NCBI GenBank assembly: GCA_937915755.1
Contig: CALGGR010000266.1
Location: 1 to 10,757 of the forward strand
Direction of reading: 5' to 3'
DNA: 10,757 nt
DNA from: an uncultured Fretibacterium sp.
Lineage (GTDB): Bacteria; Synergistota; Synergistia; Synergistales; Aminobacteriaceae
Position 1 is the first letter of the stretch, and every line of letters starts with the position of its first letter. Below are positions 1 through 7,095 of this stretch, piece by piece. Below the pieces are notes generated by a model. The model did not search any database and was not told the origin of the DNA. It worked only from the letters and a program-made list of their open reading frames with translations. The position numbers and the translations under genes are program-made.

Positions 1-2131
1 CCCAATCATTAGCGGCAGTTTCCCTCTGAATAGCGCGTTGCCGTTCAGCTTCTTCTTCTCTTTTTCTATCACGTGAACTTGTGTAATAACCTAATGCTCC
101 TCCTAATGCTAACACGCCAGCTGCACCAGCCACAATAGGATTAGCAAGAAGTCCCATAAGAGGAGCAAGAGCTTTAGCACTAAAGAGTGTAACTACTGCC
201 CAAAGCTGCTTCATACTGACCGCAAGATTAATGAAGAATTGGGGAATAGCAAAGCCTTTTTCGATAATCCAGCCCCAGAAAGAGATTTTAGCGAATAATT
301 CAAGGTGCTCAATCAGGAACAATAAAGGAGTTTTGATAGCGTTAAAGGCACTTGCTACAGTTTCTCCGAAGTCCTTTAACGTATTGCCGAAGCTATTGAA
401 TTTATCTACGACGGCCTGAATATCAATCTGATTTAAGAGTTCTTTTATGGCATTCCCCGATGGAATTTTGAACCCCAACCCCTGAATAAAAGCGTCAAGA
501 GATTTTTCAGCAACCTTTGTTTCCTGTATCCAAGAACTAAAAGCGCGGACAACATCAGTAACGCCAGACACAGCACTTTTAGATTTATCTTTAATCTGCT
601 CAAAAATTTCAATGTTAATTTCTTCAACAGCAGACCTAAAAGCTGCCATAGTGTTAGTGAATGTTTTAGATTTCTCATCAACCGCGCTTTGAGTAGTGCC
701 GAATTTTTGCAGGTTTGCTTGATACTCTTCAAGTTTGCCAGACTGATTAGCGAGAGCCAAAGCAACTTTGTTAGCACGCTGTCCAAAAATCTCTGTAGCT
801 TCAGCAAGAGAAAAACCCTTAGCTTGAAGTTCTGAGAAAATATCTTTAAGAGACCGCATAGAGCCGTCAAGATTTTTAGTGCGAACGCCTAAAACCTGAG
901 ACTTGCTTGCTAGCTTTGAGATTATTCCCGATAATCCCGTACCGACCATTTCAGCACTGCCAACAGAATTGATAGAAGCCTCCATAGCGGAAAGAGCTTC
1001 AGTTAAATCCATACCAACAGACCCCGCAGCAGGGCCGACATACTTGAGAGCTTCAGCCATTTTAGCCATATTCAAAGCAGACTGGTTACTTGCATTGTTG
1101 AATAGGTTAGTAACATTAGCAGCTTCTTCAATGCCTAAATGAAAGTTAGTGAGGGTAGAGCCTAATAAATCAGCAGCCGTCCCCATATCAACACCCTGAG
1201 AGATAGCGAGATTTGCTACATCAGTAACGGAGGCAAGAATATCCTTTACGCTAGTACCGCGCTGTGCAAGCAAAGTCATAGCCGTAGCCGCGTCTTTAGC
1301 TGAAATAGGGAGTGTTGCGCCCATCTCTCTAGCCTTCGCGGTGAGTTGTGCTAACTCTTCAGCAGAAGCACCGGAAATGACTTTAACGCTTGTCATTTGA
1401 GCCTCAAAGCCGCCGCCAACAGCCAAAGACATTTTAGCAACAAGGCTTAAAGAACCTGCAATAGAAGTGATTTTAGCTGTTAATAACTTGAAAATGCTAG
1501 CAAAATTGCTTTTGAAGCCTTTGCTAAAAGTATTCATGGAATTAGAAAGTTCCATAAAATTACCTTTTACCCTATCGAACATAGATTGAGTATCAGCCTT
1601 AAAAACTACATTAACCATAGGGTGCTTTGCTTCGTAGCTGTTAATGACATTCATGATTTTGGCTAAATCAATCTGCCATTGTTCGAGTGCTTCATCAGCG
1701 GCATTCTTTGAGGCTTCAGCAACCTCATTAAACGCACTAACAGCTTGAGACCCGTCGGCAGTAATCTCAATATCAGCCCCGCTAATATTATCAACAGCTT
1801 GCGAAACATTTTCAGCCTCATCAAGAGCTTGTGAACTATCAGCGGTAATTTCAGCATGAACATCGCTAACAGTTTCGAGAGCGTCAGAGGCTTTGTCGGT
1901 TTCATCAACGGCTTGTGTACTGTCCGCAGTAATTTCGGCGTGAACTTCACCTATGCTGTTAATCAATTCCGAGACTTCTTGAACAGCTTGAACGGCCTGC
2001 GAATTATCAGCGGTAATGTCTACACTTGTACTTTTTACGTTGTCGAGAGTATCTGAGATTTTATGAATTTCCTGTACAGCTTGAGAACTGTCGCCGGTAA
2101 TCTTAATATGAGCACCTTCAATATCAGGCAT
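1..2131 (-). CDS. Phage tail tape measure protein, TP901 family (partial; C terminus beyond the window)
   Basis: This protein sets tail length and is packed inside the tail tube during assembly. I read it as open from ATG at 2131-2129 to the window edge, about 710 residues with no stop; the stop lies outside. The start follows AGGAGGTGAGG on the minus strand. Residues about 8-145 hold five 28-residue repeats centred on I-T-(A/G)-D-x-(S/T)-Q-A-(V/L). Residues about 245-515 look like the TP901/PhageMin_Tail core, with segments such as AREMGATLPISAKDAATAM and SQGVDMGTAADLLGS. Residues about 650-685 form a long hydrophobic, glycine/alanine-rich segment that could cross a membrane, followed by a charged Arg/Glu stretch. 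The gene sits directly after the G/GT chaperone gene, the usual place. Leucine-rich open frames inside it are shadows. The family call is firm; domain limits are approximate. Confidence 0.93.
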   Translation of the reverse strand, partial: MPDIEGAHIKITGDSSQAVQEIHKISDTLDNVKSTSVDITADNSQAVQAVQEVSELINSIGEVHAEITADSTQAVDETDKASDALETVSDVHAEITADSSQALDEAENVSQAVDNISGADIEITADGSQAVSAFNEVAEASKNAADEALEQWQIDLAKIMNVINSYEAKHPMVNVVFKADTQSMFDRVKGNFMELSNSMNTFSKGFKSNFASIFKLLTAKITSIAGSLSLVAKMSLAVGGGFEAQMTSVKVISGASAEELAQLTAKAREMGATLPISAKDAATAMTLLAQRGTSVKDILASVTDVANLAISQGVDMGTAADLLGSTLTNFHLGIEEAANVTNLFNNASNQSALNMAKMAEALKYVGPAAGSVGMDLTEALSAMEASINSVGSAEMVGTGLSGIISKLASKSQVLGVRTKNLDGSMRSLKDIFSELQAKGFSLAEATEIFGQRANKVALALANQSGKLEEYQANLQKFGTTQSAVDEKSKTFTNTMAAFRSAVEEINIEIFEQIKDKSKSAVSGVTDVVRAFSSWIQETKVAEKSLDAFIQGLGFKIPSGNAIKELLNQIDIQAVVDKFNSFGNTLKDFGETVASAFNAIKTPLLFLIEHLELFAKISFWGWIIEKGFAIPQFFINLAVSMKQLWAVVTLFSAKALAPLMGLLANPIVAGAAGVLALGGALGYYTSSRDRKREEEAERQRAIQRETAANDW
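1741..2100 (-). repeat. Five in-frame 84-bp repeats at the start of the tape measure gene
   Basis: The motif I-T-(A/G)-D-x-(S/T)-Q-A-(V/L) starts at residues 11, 39, 67, 95 and 123 of the tape measure, an exact 28-residue (84-bp) period. The matching DNA cores lie near 2078-2100, 1996-2020, 1911-1937, 1827-1853 and 1741-1765. Each unit reads like a short strand followed by a helix of about 15 residues. Similar IxxDxSxA units occur singly or in pairs near the N termini of other tape measures, but five regular copies are notable. Confidence 0.85.
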
Positions 2132-2139
2132 GGATAACC

Positions 2140-2687
2140 TCACCTCCTTTTACTAAGAGAGTTAAAGACTTCCTGAACCCAGAACGGAGGCATAATAGCG
2201 GCATTGAGTAAAGCCCGCGCCATAGTTTCAGGATAGATATTCAGTAATTTATCAGGGTCAATGTGAGAAGCAACGATAGCCTGAGCTATAGGATAGCCAT
2301 CGTTGCCAGCGATATAAAATTTGTGATAAAGCCCTTGAAATCGTTTACCTTCATAACAGATTTAAGAACTTCCCGCGTATCAGTTTCCGGCAAAGTATCC
2401 CAATCCTTAAAATCAGGAACAGACATAGCCAGAATTTCCGGCAAAGCCCCTGCACAGCACATGATGATTTTATCGAGATTTAATTCAGCGAGGCTGATTT
2501 CATCAATGAAGTTAAAGGAAATAGAGCCTTTGTCATCTTTCCTAAAGAAGGCATTTTTAGCAATATCCCTCAAAAACTCACCAACGGGATTTAGCACCTT
2601 TATTTTCTGCGCAAGTGATAATTCACGGACAGGATACTCACTGCCCATGATATTAACGCTTATGTTCTTACGCACAAATTCATTCAT
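2140..2687 (-). CDS. Tail assembly chaperone long form (gpGT-like), made by -1 ribosomal frameshift
   Basis: Predicted fusion product of about 182 residues: the first 124 residues of the short chaperone, then 58 residues read in the -1 frame from 2316 to the TGA at 2142-2140. The extension begins Y-I-A-G-N-D-G-Y-P and ends N-S-L-S-K-R-R. The -1 frame is open from just after a TAA at 2364-2362 and has no ATG before its middle, so it needs a shift for full expression. At 2322-2316 the minus strand carries A AAT TTT in the correct zero-frame phase, a canonical X XXY YYZ slippery site. In lambda and many siphophages the G and GT proteins escort the tape measure and recruit the tube protein, and the pair lies between tube and tape measure genes exactly as here. 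The arrangement is visible in the sequence; shift efficiency cannot be known. Confidence 0.85.
2269..2307 (-). promoter_or_regulatory. Stem-loop downstream of the slippery site
   Basis: Minus strand GCAACGAT (2306-2299) pairs perfectly with ATCGTTGC (2277-2270). The stem extends inward by G.U, G-C, C-G and U.G (2298-2295 with 2278-2281) and outward by one G.U, giving about 12-13 pairs around a 13-base loop. It starts 8-9 bases after the heptamer. It is a probable frameshift stimulator that also codes protein and spans the short-form stop codon at 2288-2286. Confidence 0.75.
2286..2687 (-). CDS. Tail assembly chaperone short form (gpG-like)
   Basis: A 133-residue protein starting at ATG 2687, three bases after the tail tube stop, with a GGCGGGTGG stretch upstream inside the end of the tube gene. 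It opens M-N-E-F-V-R-K and is acidic and helical in character, without a motif I can assign by name. The call rests on three things: position between the tube and tape measure genes, suitable length, and an overlapping -1 frame carrying a frameshift signal near its end. The zero-frame tail after the slippery site is only nine residues (I-S-L-A-T-M-A-I-L). Sequence alone would leave it hypothetical; context makes the role likely. Confidence 0.85.
   Translation of the reverse strand: MNEFVRKNISVNIMGSEYPVRELSLAQKIKVLNPVGEFLRDIAKNAFFRKDDKGSISFNFIDEISLAELNLDKIIMCCAGALPEILAMSVPDFKDWDTLPETDTREVLKSVMKVNDFKGFITNFISLATMAIL
2316..2322 (-). promoter_or_regulatory. Slippery heptamer A AAT TTT for -1 frameshifting
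   Basis: Minus strand AAATTTT, phased so that the zero-frame codons are AAT (2321-2319) and TTT (2318-2316). After a one-base slip the tRNAs re-pair on AAA and TTT, and the next codon is TAT in the extension frame. A stem-loop follows after 8-9 bases, the usual spacing for a stimulator. Confidence 0.82.
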
Positions 2688-2690
2688 GGA

Positions 2691-3257
2691 TTACCACCCG
2701 CCGTTCGGGACTTTAGTACTAACCGCAGATTTAGCGACATCAAAAAGCTCGTAGATATTCCTATCAGTATCCTTGGTGCTGTCCGCAATGCCTACAACGT
2801 CAACAGAGATAGGATTTTCGGTGTCCTGATTAATGAGCAGCGGAGTAAAGTTACCAGCAATCTTGCCTTTATAGACACGCAAGCAGCGATAATCGCCCGA
2901 CCGCTTCTTATGCCAAAACTCAATCTGGTATGTAGTATCTCCCTGATAAGTACCAGCCGCATAACCTTCACCATCAGCAGTAGTATCACCAGTTCCGCCG
3001 ATAGCATGATATGCAGGGTTAAGGAGCTTGAAAGTATCAAGATTAGCTTCTAACAGGCTGAAAGTTAAATGAACTTCTTTATCGGTAGTGATATATAAGA
3101 CTGTACCGCCTTCAGACTCTTTAACGGCATTAGTATTTGCCTGTTCTTCAAATTTTATTTCGCCGGAAAGCCAGCCGAGTTCATTTTTTTTAGTCCCATC
3201 AACGATGAAGACGCGGCCACCCCCAACGAGAATATCATCAGCAGTTCTAACAGCCAA
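2691..3257 (-). CDS. Phage major tail tube protein
   Basis: A 188-residue protein, the probable subunit of the tail tube. It starts at TTG 3257-3255 (M-A-V-R-T-A-D-D), with AGGAGG eight bases upstream, so the non-ATG start is well supported. The sequence is strand-rich, with G-W-L-S-G-E-I-K-F near residues 28-36 and a C-terminal part (V-Y-K-G-K-I-A-G-N-F, then I-S-V-D-V-V-G-I) typical of tube proteins built on a beta barrel. Length fits the family. It lies between the putative terminator and the chaperone gene. No sheath gene is adjacent, which argues for a non-contractile tail. Family known by pattern and position; subfamily not assigned. Confidence 0.85.
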   Translation of the reverse strand: MAVRTADDILVGGGRVFIVDGTKKNELGWLSGEIKFEEQANTNAVKESEGGTVLYITTDKEVHLTFSLLEANLDTFKLLNPAYHAIGGTGDTTADGEGYAAGTYQGDTTYQIEFWHKKRSGDYRCLRVYKGKIAGNFTPLLINQDTENPISVDVVGIADSTKDTDRNIYELFDVAKSAVSTKVPNGGW

Positions 3258-3273
3258 AGAAAAGACCTCCTAA

Positions 3274-3672
3274 CTAAACGAAAGAAAAGGCCGTAAAGTT
3301 AAGATTTACGACCCAAAAATTATTATCAGAATTTTCACTAATAGACGGAATAATGCTAGAAATAAAGCCGCCGTTATCAGTGCTGTAGTTAAAGCAAATA
3401 GGAATAACGAACTCAATGAAATTAAGGCAGTCCGAAAAAGCCTCAGCATTCCAGAAAGGGAGCATGAAAGAAACGACAAAGCTAACAGCCTGCTTAGTAT
3501 TTGAGGCACGCGTAATCTCGCCACCATTGAATAAAATCTTTGCAGAAGGTGAAGTAACCTGTGCACCTGCGTCAATAACAGCAAGATTTTTCCCCGTTAG
3601 CTTGAAAATGTAATCATTGAGTTCTGTATCATTGAGAATATCGCGGATTAGAGAATAAATTTCACTGAACAA
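3274..3672 (-). CDS. Putative tail terminator / minor tail protein
   Basis: A 132-residue protein. I place the start at TTG 3672-3670 (L/M-F-S-E-I-Y-S-L-I-R-D-I-L) because GGAGG at 3685-3681 sits eight bases before it and the upstream gene stops at 3676-3674. The frame stays open to 3807, but that extension overlaps the previous gene in another frame and looks like shadow sequence. An N-terminal helix is followed by alternating strand-like hydrophobic segments. It occupies the slot between the Mu gpG-type protein and the tube protein where gpU-like tail terminators usually lie. Function is inferred from order only; it could be another neck protein. Confidence 0.65.
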   Translation of the reverse strand: MFSEIYSLIRDILNDTELNDYIFKLTGKNLAVIDAGAQVTSPSAKILFNGGEITRASNTKQAVSFVVSFMLPFWNAEAFSDCLNFIEFVIPICFNYSTDNGGFISSIIPSISENSDNNFWVVNLNFTAFSFV

Positions 3673-3673
3673 A

Positions 3674-4129
3674 TTAACCGCCTCCAGTGATATGACGCTT
3701 GATATAAGCCCTGCACATGCTAAGGATATGAGCCTTCTCAATTTGAGTAACGCCCAGATATGGCCTTGCTGGAATATTGCCCCGCCCGAATTGGTGAGTA
3801 GCGGCATACTTGAGGTTAGAGCCTACACGAACATAATTCTTTCCTGCTTCATATGTAATGCTTCTCCTCAACTCTCCAACGTCTTGCAGTATCTTCATTT
3901 TTCCGCTTTTATGCTTTTTTAGACGCTGTTTTACACGTGCAGGTGATAGCGGTTTCCATTTACTGCCATCGGGTGCTTGTTCCTTCTCGAAACGTTCATT
4001 GATTGTCTGCTTCTGAACGTAAATTCCGACATTCTGCCAAAACTGCGTCATATCCTCCAGCTTGTGAATTTTTGCTTTTAGGTGTTTTTGAATTTTGCTA
4101 ATGCTTTCAGCGTTGAAATGAATATTCAT
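3674..4129 (-). CDS. Phage virion morphogenesis protein (Mu gpG / P2 gpS-like tail completion)
   Basis: A 151-residue basic protein expected to act at the head-tail junction or in tail completion. Recognisable order: an N-terminal helix (I-S-K-I-Q-K-H-L), then F-E-K-E-Q-A-P-D-G-S-K-W-K-P-L-S near residues 46-61, L-R-R-S-I-T-Y-E near 88-95, V-R-V-G-S-N-L-K-Y-A-A-T-H-Q-F-G near 100-115 and I-P-A-R-P-Y-L-G near 119-126. The DG-x-W-x-x-L, YAxxHQFG and PARPxLG blocks are hallmarks of this family. Start ATG 4129 lies four bases after the Gp36-like gene, with GGTGAT as ribosome site overlapping that gene's stop. Confidence 0.88.
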   Translation of the reverse strand: MNIHFNAESISKIQKHLKAKIHKLEDMTQFWQNVGIYVQKQTINERFEKEQAPDGSKWKPLSPARVKQRLKKHKSGKMKILQDVGELRRSITYEAGKNYVRVGSNLKYAATHQFGRGNIPARPYLGVTQIEKAHILSMCRAYIKRHITGGG

Positions 4130-4133
4130 GAAA

Positions 4134-4556
4134 TCACCATTTAGCTAATTCATCGGTCGTAAAGACCTGCGAGCCAGAGCCATAAAAAACGCCGTGAGTA
4201 TCAGACTGAACAGCGTCGTTATCTTCTTCAACGAGAGCGGAATTTTCAGCCTCAACGAGATTATTAAGAATTTCTTTAGCAATCTCGTATTTATCCTGTA
4301 GTATTTCGTCTTTTTCCGAATAAGCAATACCGGCGAAATAAGCGGCAATTTTGCATTCAGCAGAAATAACAATACTTGACGGCTTGCTTAACGGTACAGA
4401 ATAGGCACGAGCTAAGGAGGCATTAACGAACGCTTCAGCCTTCTCAATATGCCGAGCGATATTATCTTCGTAATCATCTCCGTAATCCCGCTCCATATTT
4501 ACGCGTAAAGTAGGGTGAAATTCATGAACAACATCATCAACGGAGCAATAACTCAT
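4134..4556 (-). CDS. Gp36/DUF1320-like head-tail connector protein
   Basis: A 140-residue acidic protein. It begins M-S-Y-C-S-V-D-D-V, followed by a segment with I-E-K-A-E-A-F-V-N-A-S-L-A-R-A-Y-S-V-P-L near residues 37-56, the characteristic pattern of the Mu Gp36/DUF1320 family (helix, then the R-Y-x-x-P-L block). The C-terminal third is acidic and may be disordered. Its ATG overlaps the TGA of the capsid gene as ATGA (4556-4553), implying translational coupling. The role as a connector is known for the family in outline and supported by position after the capsid gene. Confidence 0.83.
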   Translation of the reverse strand: MSYCSVDDVVHEFHPTLRVNMERDYGDDYEDNIARHIEKAEAFVNASLARAYSVPLSKPSSIVISAECKIAAYFAGIAYSEKDEILQDKYEIAKEILNNLVEAENSALVEEDNDAVQSDTHGVFYGSGSQVFTTDELAKW

Positions 4557-5608
4557 TCACAAACCTTTGCTTTAAGAACGCCGAGATTACTGACAATAAC
4601 AGGCAGAGGATGGCTTTCAACAAAAATATCCATAGCCTTGCCGTCTTCGCTTGCTTTCATCTTGGAGAAAATATCCCTTGCAATGAGCGGAGGATTGCCC
4701 GCGTCAAAATCACTGATAGCCCCATAGAATAACCGCCACAGAGTTGAATTAGTGAGATAAACATAATCCTCGTTAAGATAAGGTGTAGCCTTGCCTTTGC
4801 TATCCTCGTAAGTAGCAGAGTATTCAAAGAGTTCTGCACCCTGAAGAATACCGATAGGAGTTGCTTCACCTTTCGCTAATTCTGTTTTGTTCTGGAATAA
4901 CTGAACGCCCGGAGATTTGAGCCAATCTTCAACGAACGGGTTATTCATGAAAGCGTCGCCAGCTTTACCGCCCATGATAATTAAATCAGGTGCAAGCTGA
5001 TTATTCAGGCTCTTGAAGTGCTTGCCCAAAGCCCTTAACTGATGGACAGGATTGCCGGGATTGCTAGATTTGTCCCATTCATCACCGAGTTTTACAGAAG
5101 CCGGAAGATTGTAGTCGAAAGTAAAAGCCCTTCCTTCATCGCTCTTGTAATCGATTTTTCCATTAAGTGCCTGAGCGAAAAACCATTCAACGCGCCTGTC
5201 AACAAGCCTGCGTAATCCTGTCTGCTTAGTGCTTACCATGTCATCATAAGCAGAGGCTTTATCCCTAGCAGTCATGTTAATCGGGTTCTGTGAAGCTAAC
5301 CTGATTTTGTTTATCTCGCTTGCAGTAATCCTATCGCGTAAATAAATCTGAGGCGGAACAACAGAAAAACGCTTACGTTTACGAGAAATATTAACAAGGC
5401 TGGGCGGGTCATTAGGAAAACCAACAGGTGCAAGATTGTAGCTTCCTTCCTCAACCTCAAATACGCAAGCCTCATCAAGCATAGTTTGAACGTTCTTTCC
5501 AAGCCTTGATTTTAGGATTAAAGGTTCATTTGTCTTGATAAGGTTAATTGCTGTGGTTAAGGTTAAGGGACTAAGAGAGCCTAAAATTTCAGAAATATCG
5601 AAATCCAT
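4553..5608 (-). CDS. Major capsid protein (lambda gpE-like family)
   Basis: A 351-residue protein, the likely main shell subunit with HK97-type fold. The N-terminal third has L-T-L-T-T-A-I-N-L-I, then V-P-P-Q-I-Y-L-R-D-R-I-T-A near residues 84-96, the strand-loop pattern of capsid E proteins. The C terminus (F-V-E-S-H-P-L-P-V-I-V-S-N-L-G-V-L-K-A-K-V) is typical of the family, with a 'PLPVI' strand. Length is close to lambda gpE. Start ATG 5608 follows GAGGTGAT by eight bases. It lies after the protease/scaffold and decoration genes, and its stop overlaps the next start. Confidence 0.9.
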   Translation of the reverse strand: MDFDISEILGSLSPLTLTTAINLIKTNEPLILKSRLGKNVQTMLDEACVFEVEEGSYNLAPVGFPNDPPSLVNISRKRKRFSVVPPQIYLRDRITASEINKIRLASQNPINMTARDKASAYDDMVSTKQTGLRRLVDRRVEWFFAQALNGKIDYKSDEGRAFTFDYNLPASVKLGDEWDKSSNPGNPVHQLRALGKHFKSLNNQLAPDLIIMGGKAGDAFMNNPFVEDWLKSPGVQLFQNKTELAKGEATPIGILQGAELFEYSATYEDSKGKATPYLNEDYVYLTNSTLWRLFYGAISDFDAGNPPLIARDIFSKMKASEDGKAMDIFVESHPLPVIVSNLGVLKAKVCE

Positions 5609-5635
5609 AATAGATAATCACCTCAAGAAAATAGA

Positions 5636-6124
5636 TTAAGACTGCTGAACAGTAACAAGCAAGAAGCCCCAAGCCTCAAGCTGAGAGTTCAATAAAATCT
5701 GCTGTGCGGTTGTAAGTTCGGTAAAAGCAATATCGCCGACAAGCAATTTAGCCTTATCGACTTTTCCGCAAGTCCCCACAAGAATACTTGAAGGTGTTTC
5801 GACTGTAACATCATTATCATCGTCGTCCTTAGTGGTTACGCTAGTTCCTGTCTTAGCGGTTTTATCAGCAACTACAGCAAGTCTTACGCCCGGAAGCCCG
5901 CTAACGGCAGAAATAATGTCGCTTGTTGATATAGGCGTATAGCTCCCATCTGTTATAAGTTCCTTCATGATAGTGCCTGCCGATATAGCAACACCTTCAC
6001 TTGCTGAACCATTGACGCTCACGGTCTTGAACCATGTCGCCTCCGGTGCTCCCTGCCAGATACTTCCTTTAACGCGGTATGTTTCACTTACTGCTACTCC
6101 GGGCAGTGTATCGTTTCCATACAT
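5636..6124 (-). CDS. Probable head decoration protein
   Basis: A 162-residue protein rich in Gly, Thr, Ser and Val, with little helix apart from the C-terminal segment T-T-A-Q-Q-I-L-L-N-S-Q-L-E-A-W-G. The slot between protease/scaffold and capsid genes is where lambda gpD-like decoration proteins are encoded. The Gly/Thr/Val composition, including the block V-A-I-S-A-G-T-I-M-K near residues 45-54, fits that group loosely. An acidic run (K-D-D-D-D-N-D) near residues 97-103 looks like an exposed loop. Start ATG 6124 has GAGGAGGG ahead of it. Function is inferred mainly from gene order and composition. Confidence 0.6.
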   Translation of the reverse strand: MYGNDTLPGVAVSETYRVKGSIWQGAPEATWFKTVSVNGSASEGVAISAGTIMKELITDGSYTPISTSDIISAVSGLPGVRLAVVADKTAKTGTSVTTKDDDDNDVTVETPSSILVGTCGKVDKAKLLVGDIAFTELTTAQQILLNSQLEAWGFLLVTVQQS

Positions 6125-6141
6125 GTAAAATCCCTCCTCAA

Positions 6142-6591
6142 TTAATCCTTAATTCCTGCTATAGCTTTACCGTGTGCTATAGCCTTTTCAACATCAGATA
6201 ATTCAACCTGTGCAGTATCGTTAGTACTGACCTGCTTCATCGGCATTTTTGGGAGGCCTTCAAGCAGGTCATCAAAGAATTTCAATGAAGGCACATCATC
6301 TTTAGCGTCATCGCTTAATCTGATAACCCTTGACTGCTTTGCTGTAAGTAGCGGTCTAATTTTCTCTAATACCGCCGGTGGAATGCCTTTACCTGTCCAC
6401 TTATCGCAGAATGCCTTAACTTCTGCCTCATTACGCGCATTTTCAGCACGTTCACGCTCCTCTATCAAAGCCTTGTTGCTTGCTTCAAGGTCTGATAACT
6501 TCTTAGCTGTTGCTTCCGCGTCATCCTGTGCGTTCTGTAACTGCACTTTCAAATCACTGTACTTTAGCTGTAATTCTTCAAGCTCTGTCAT
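6142..6591 (-). CDS. Possible separately translated scaffold protein (internal in-frame start)
   Basis: An in-frame ATG at 6591-6589 (residue 169 of the protease/scaffold, M-T-E-L-E-E-L-Q-L) lies exactly at the junction between the protease domain and the coiled coil. It would give a 149-residue scaffold. Upstream is GAGGAAGGAAGGA (6615-6603), a good ribosome site although 11-12 bases away, a little long. Mu makes its scaffold gpZ from an in-frame internal start in gene I, so the design has precedent. Inferred, not proven. Confidence 0.5.
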   Translation of the reverse strand: MTELEELQLKYSDLKVQLQNAQDDAEATAKKLSDLEASNKALIEERERAENARNEAEVKAFCDKWTGKGIPPAVLEKIRPLLTAKQSRVIRLSDDAKDDVPSLKFFDDLLEGLPKMPMKQVSTNDTAQVELSDVEKAIAHGKAIAGIKD

Positions 6592-7095
6592 ATCTTTATT
6601 ATTCCTTCCTTCCTCATTTGGAATATCATCAACTAACTTCAAGGGTGCAACGTAAGGGTGTCCGGGCTGATTAACCAAAGCCGCACCCAATAGCACAGCA
6701 CCAGCCTTCTGACCTGTAGTTTTATCGTAGTAATCATCATCAAATTCTGCGGACATATAGCGGTATTGCTTGTTATTGATTGCTTCTGCGGTTTCTGTAT
6801 CAACCAGCATAGTTATTTCGAGACCTTCAGGTTTTGCAGTTGCGGCAATTACTTTTCCGGGAGATTTCGCGCCGTCTGAATGCCCGATTTTCACAGGGAC
6901 TTCATATGAGGGATATTTGCCGAAATTCTCCGCCATCTGCTTTATTTTTGCCTCGCTGATTTCAAGCTCCCCATACCGCTTATCAAAGAACTTCCCAACA
7001 GGTAAAAGGTTATAAATAAAGCGGGTTTCCTCATTGTCAGTTAAAGCAACCGGAGACCCGCCGTCAACTAAAACAGTTTTAATAGTATCGCTCAA
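6142..7095 (-). CDS. Mu gpI-like prohead protease with C-terminal scaffold domain
   Basis: A 317-residue protein that should process the prohead and scaffold its assembly. Residues about 25-160 are the protease part, with V-P-V-K-I-G-H near 66-72, Y-R-Y-M-S-A-E-F near 111-118 and L-L-G-A-A-L-V-N-Q-P-G-H near 135-146; these blocks identify the Mu-like protease I family. Residues about 170-230 are a charged helical coiled coil, the expected scaffold part, followed by a C-terminal region ending A-I-A-H-G-K-A-I-A-G-I-K-D. Start is TTG 7095, overlapping the upstream TGA as TTGA, with GGTGAT five bases before it. I do not assign catalytic residues beyond noting His72 and Ser115 as candidates. Confidence 0.88.
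   Translation of the reverse strand: MSDTIKTVLVDGGSPVALTDNEETRFIYNLLPVGKFFDKRYGELEISEAKIKQMAENFGKYPSYEVPVKIGHSDGAKSPGKVIAATAKPEGLEITMLVDTETAEAINNKQYRYMSAEFDDDYYDKTTGQKAGAVLLGAALVNQPGHPYVAPLKLVDDIPNEEGRNNKDMTELEELQLKYSDLKVQLQNAQDDAEATAKKLSDLEASNKALIEERERAENARNEAEVKAFCDKWTGKGIPPAVLEKIRPLLTAKQSRVIRLSDDAKDDVPSLKFFDDLLEGLPKMPMKQVSTNDTAQVELSDVEKAIAHGKAIAGIKD

Noticed and set aside
445..870. Leucine-rich 141-residue minus-strand frame
   Set aside because: It lies inside the tape measure gene in another frame; the leucine-rich composition is what that gene's codons give when shifted, and the tape measure frame shows clear TP901 motifs.
1663..1950. 95-residue minus-strand frame over the repeats
   Set aside because: Out-of-frame shadow of the 28-residue repeats, with repeated low-complexity composition and no ribosome site.
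1741..2100. CRISPR array from regularly spaced similar sequences
   Set aside because: The 84-bp period is in frame, copies are diverged, and the region codes repeated peptide units in the tape measure.
2263..2754. 163-residue plus-strand frame antisense to the chaperone gene
   Set aside because: It is antisense to the chaperone and the frameshift region, both well supported, and no other gene is on this strand.
3673..3807. Upstream extension of the putative tail terminator to 3807
   Set aside because: It overlaps the virion morphogenesis gene, whose YAxxHQFG and PARPxLG motifs lie in this stretch, and the GGAGG at 3685-3681 supports the TTG at 3672.
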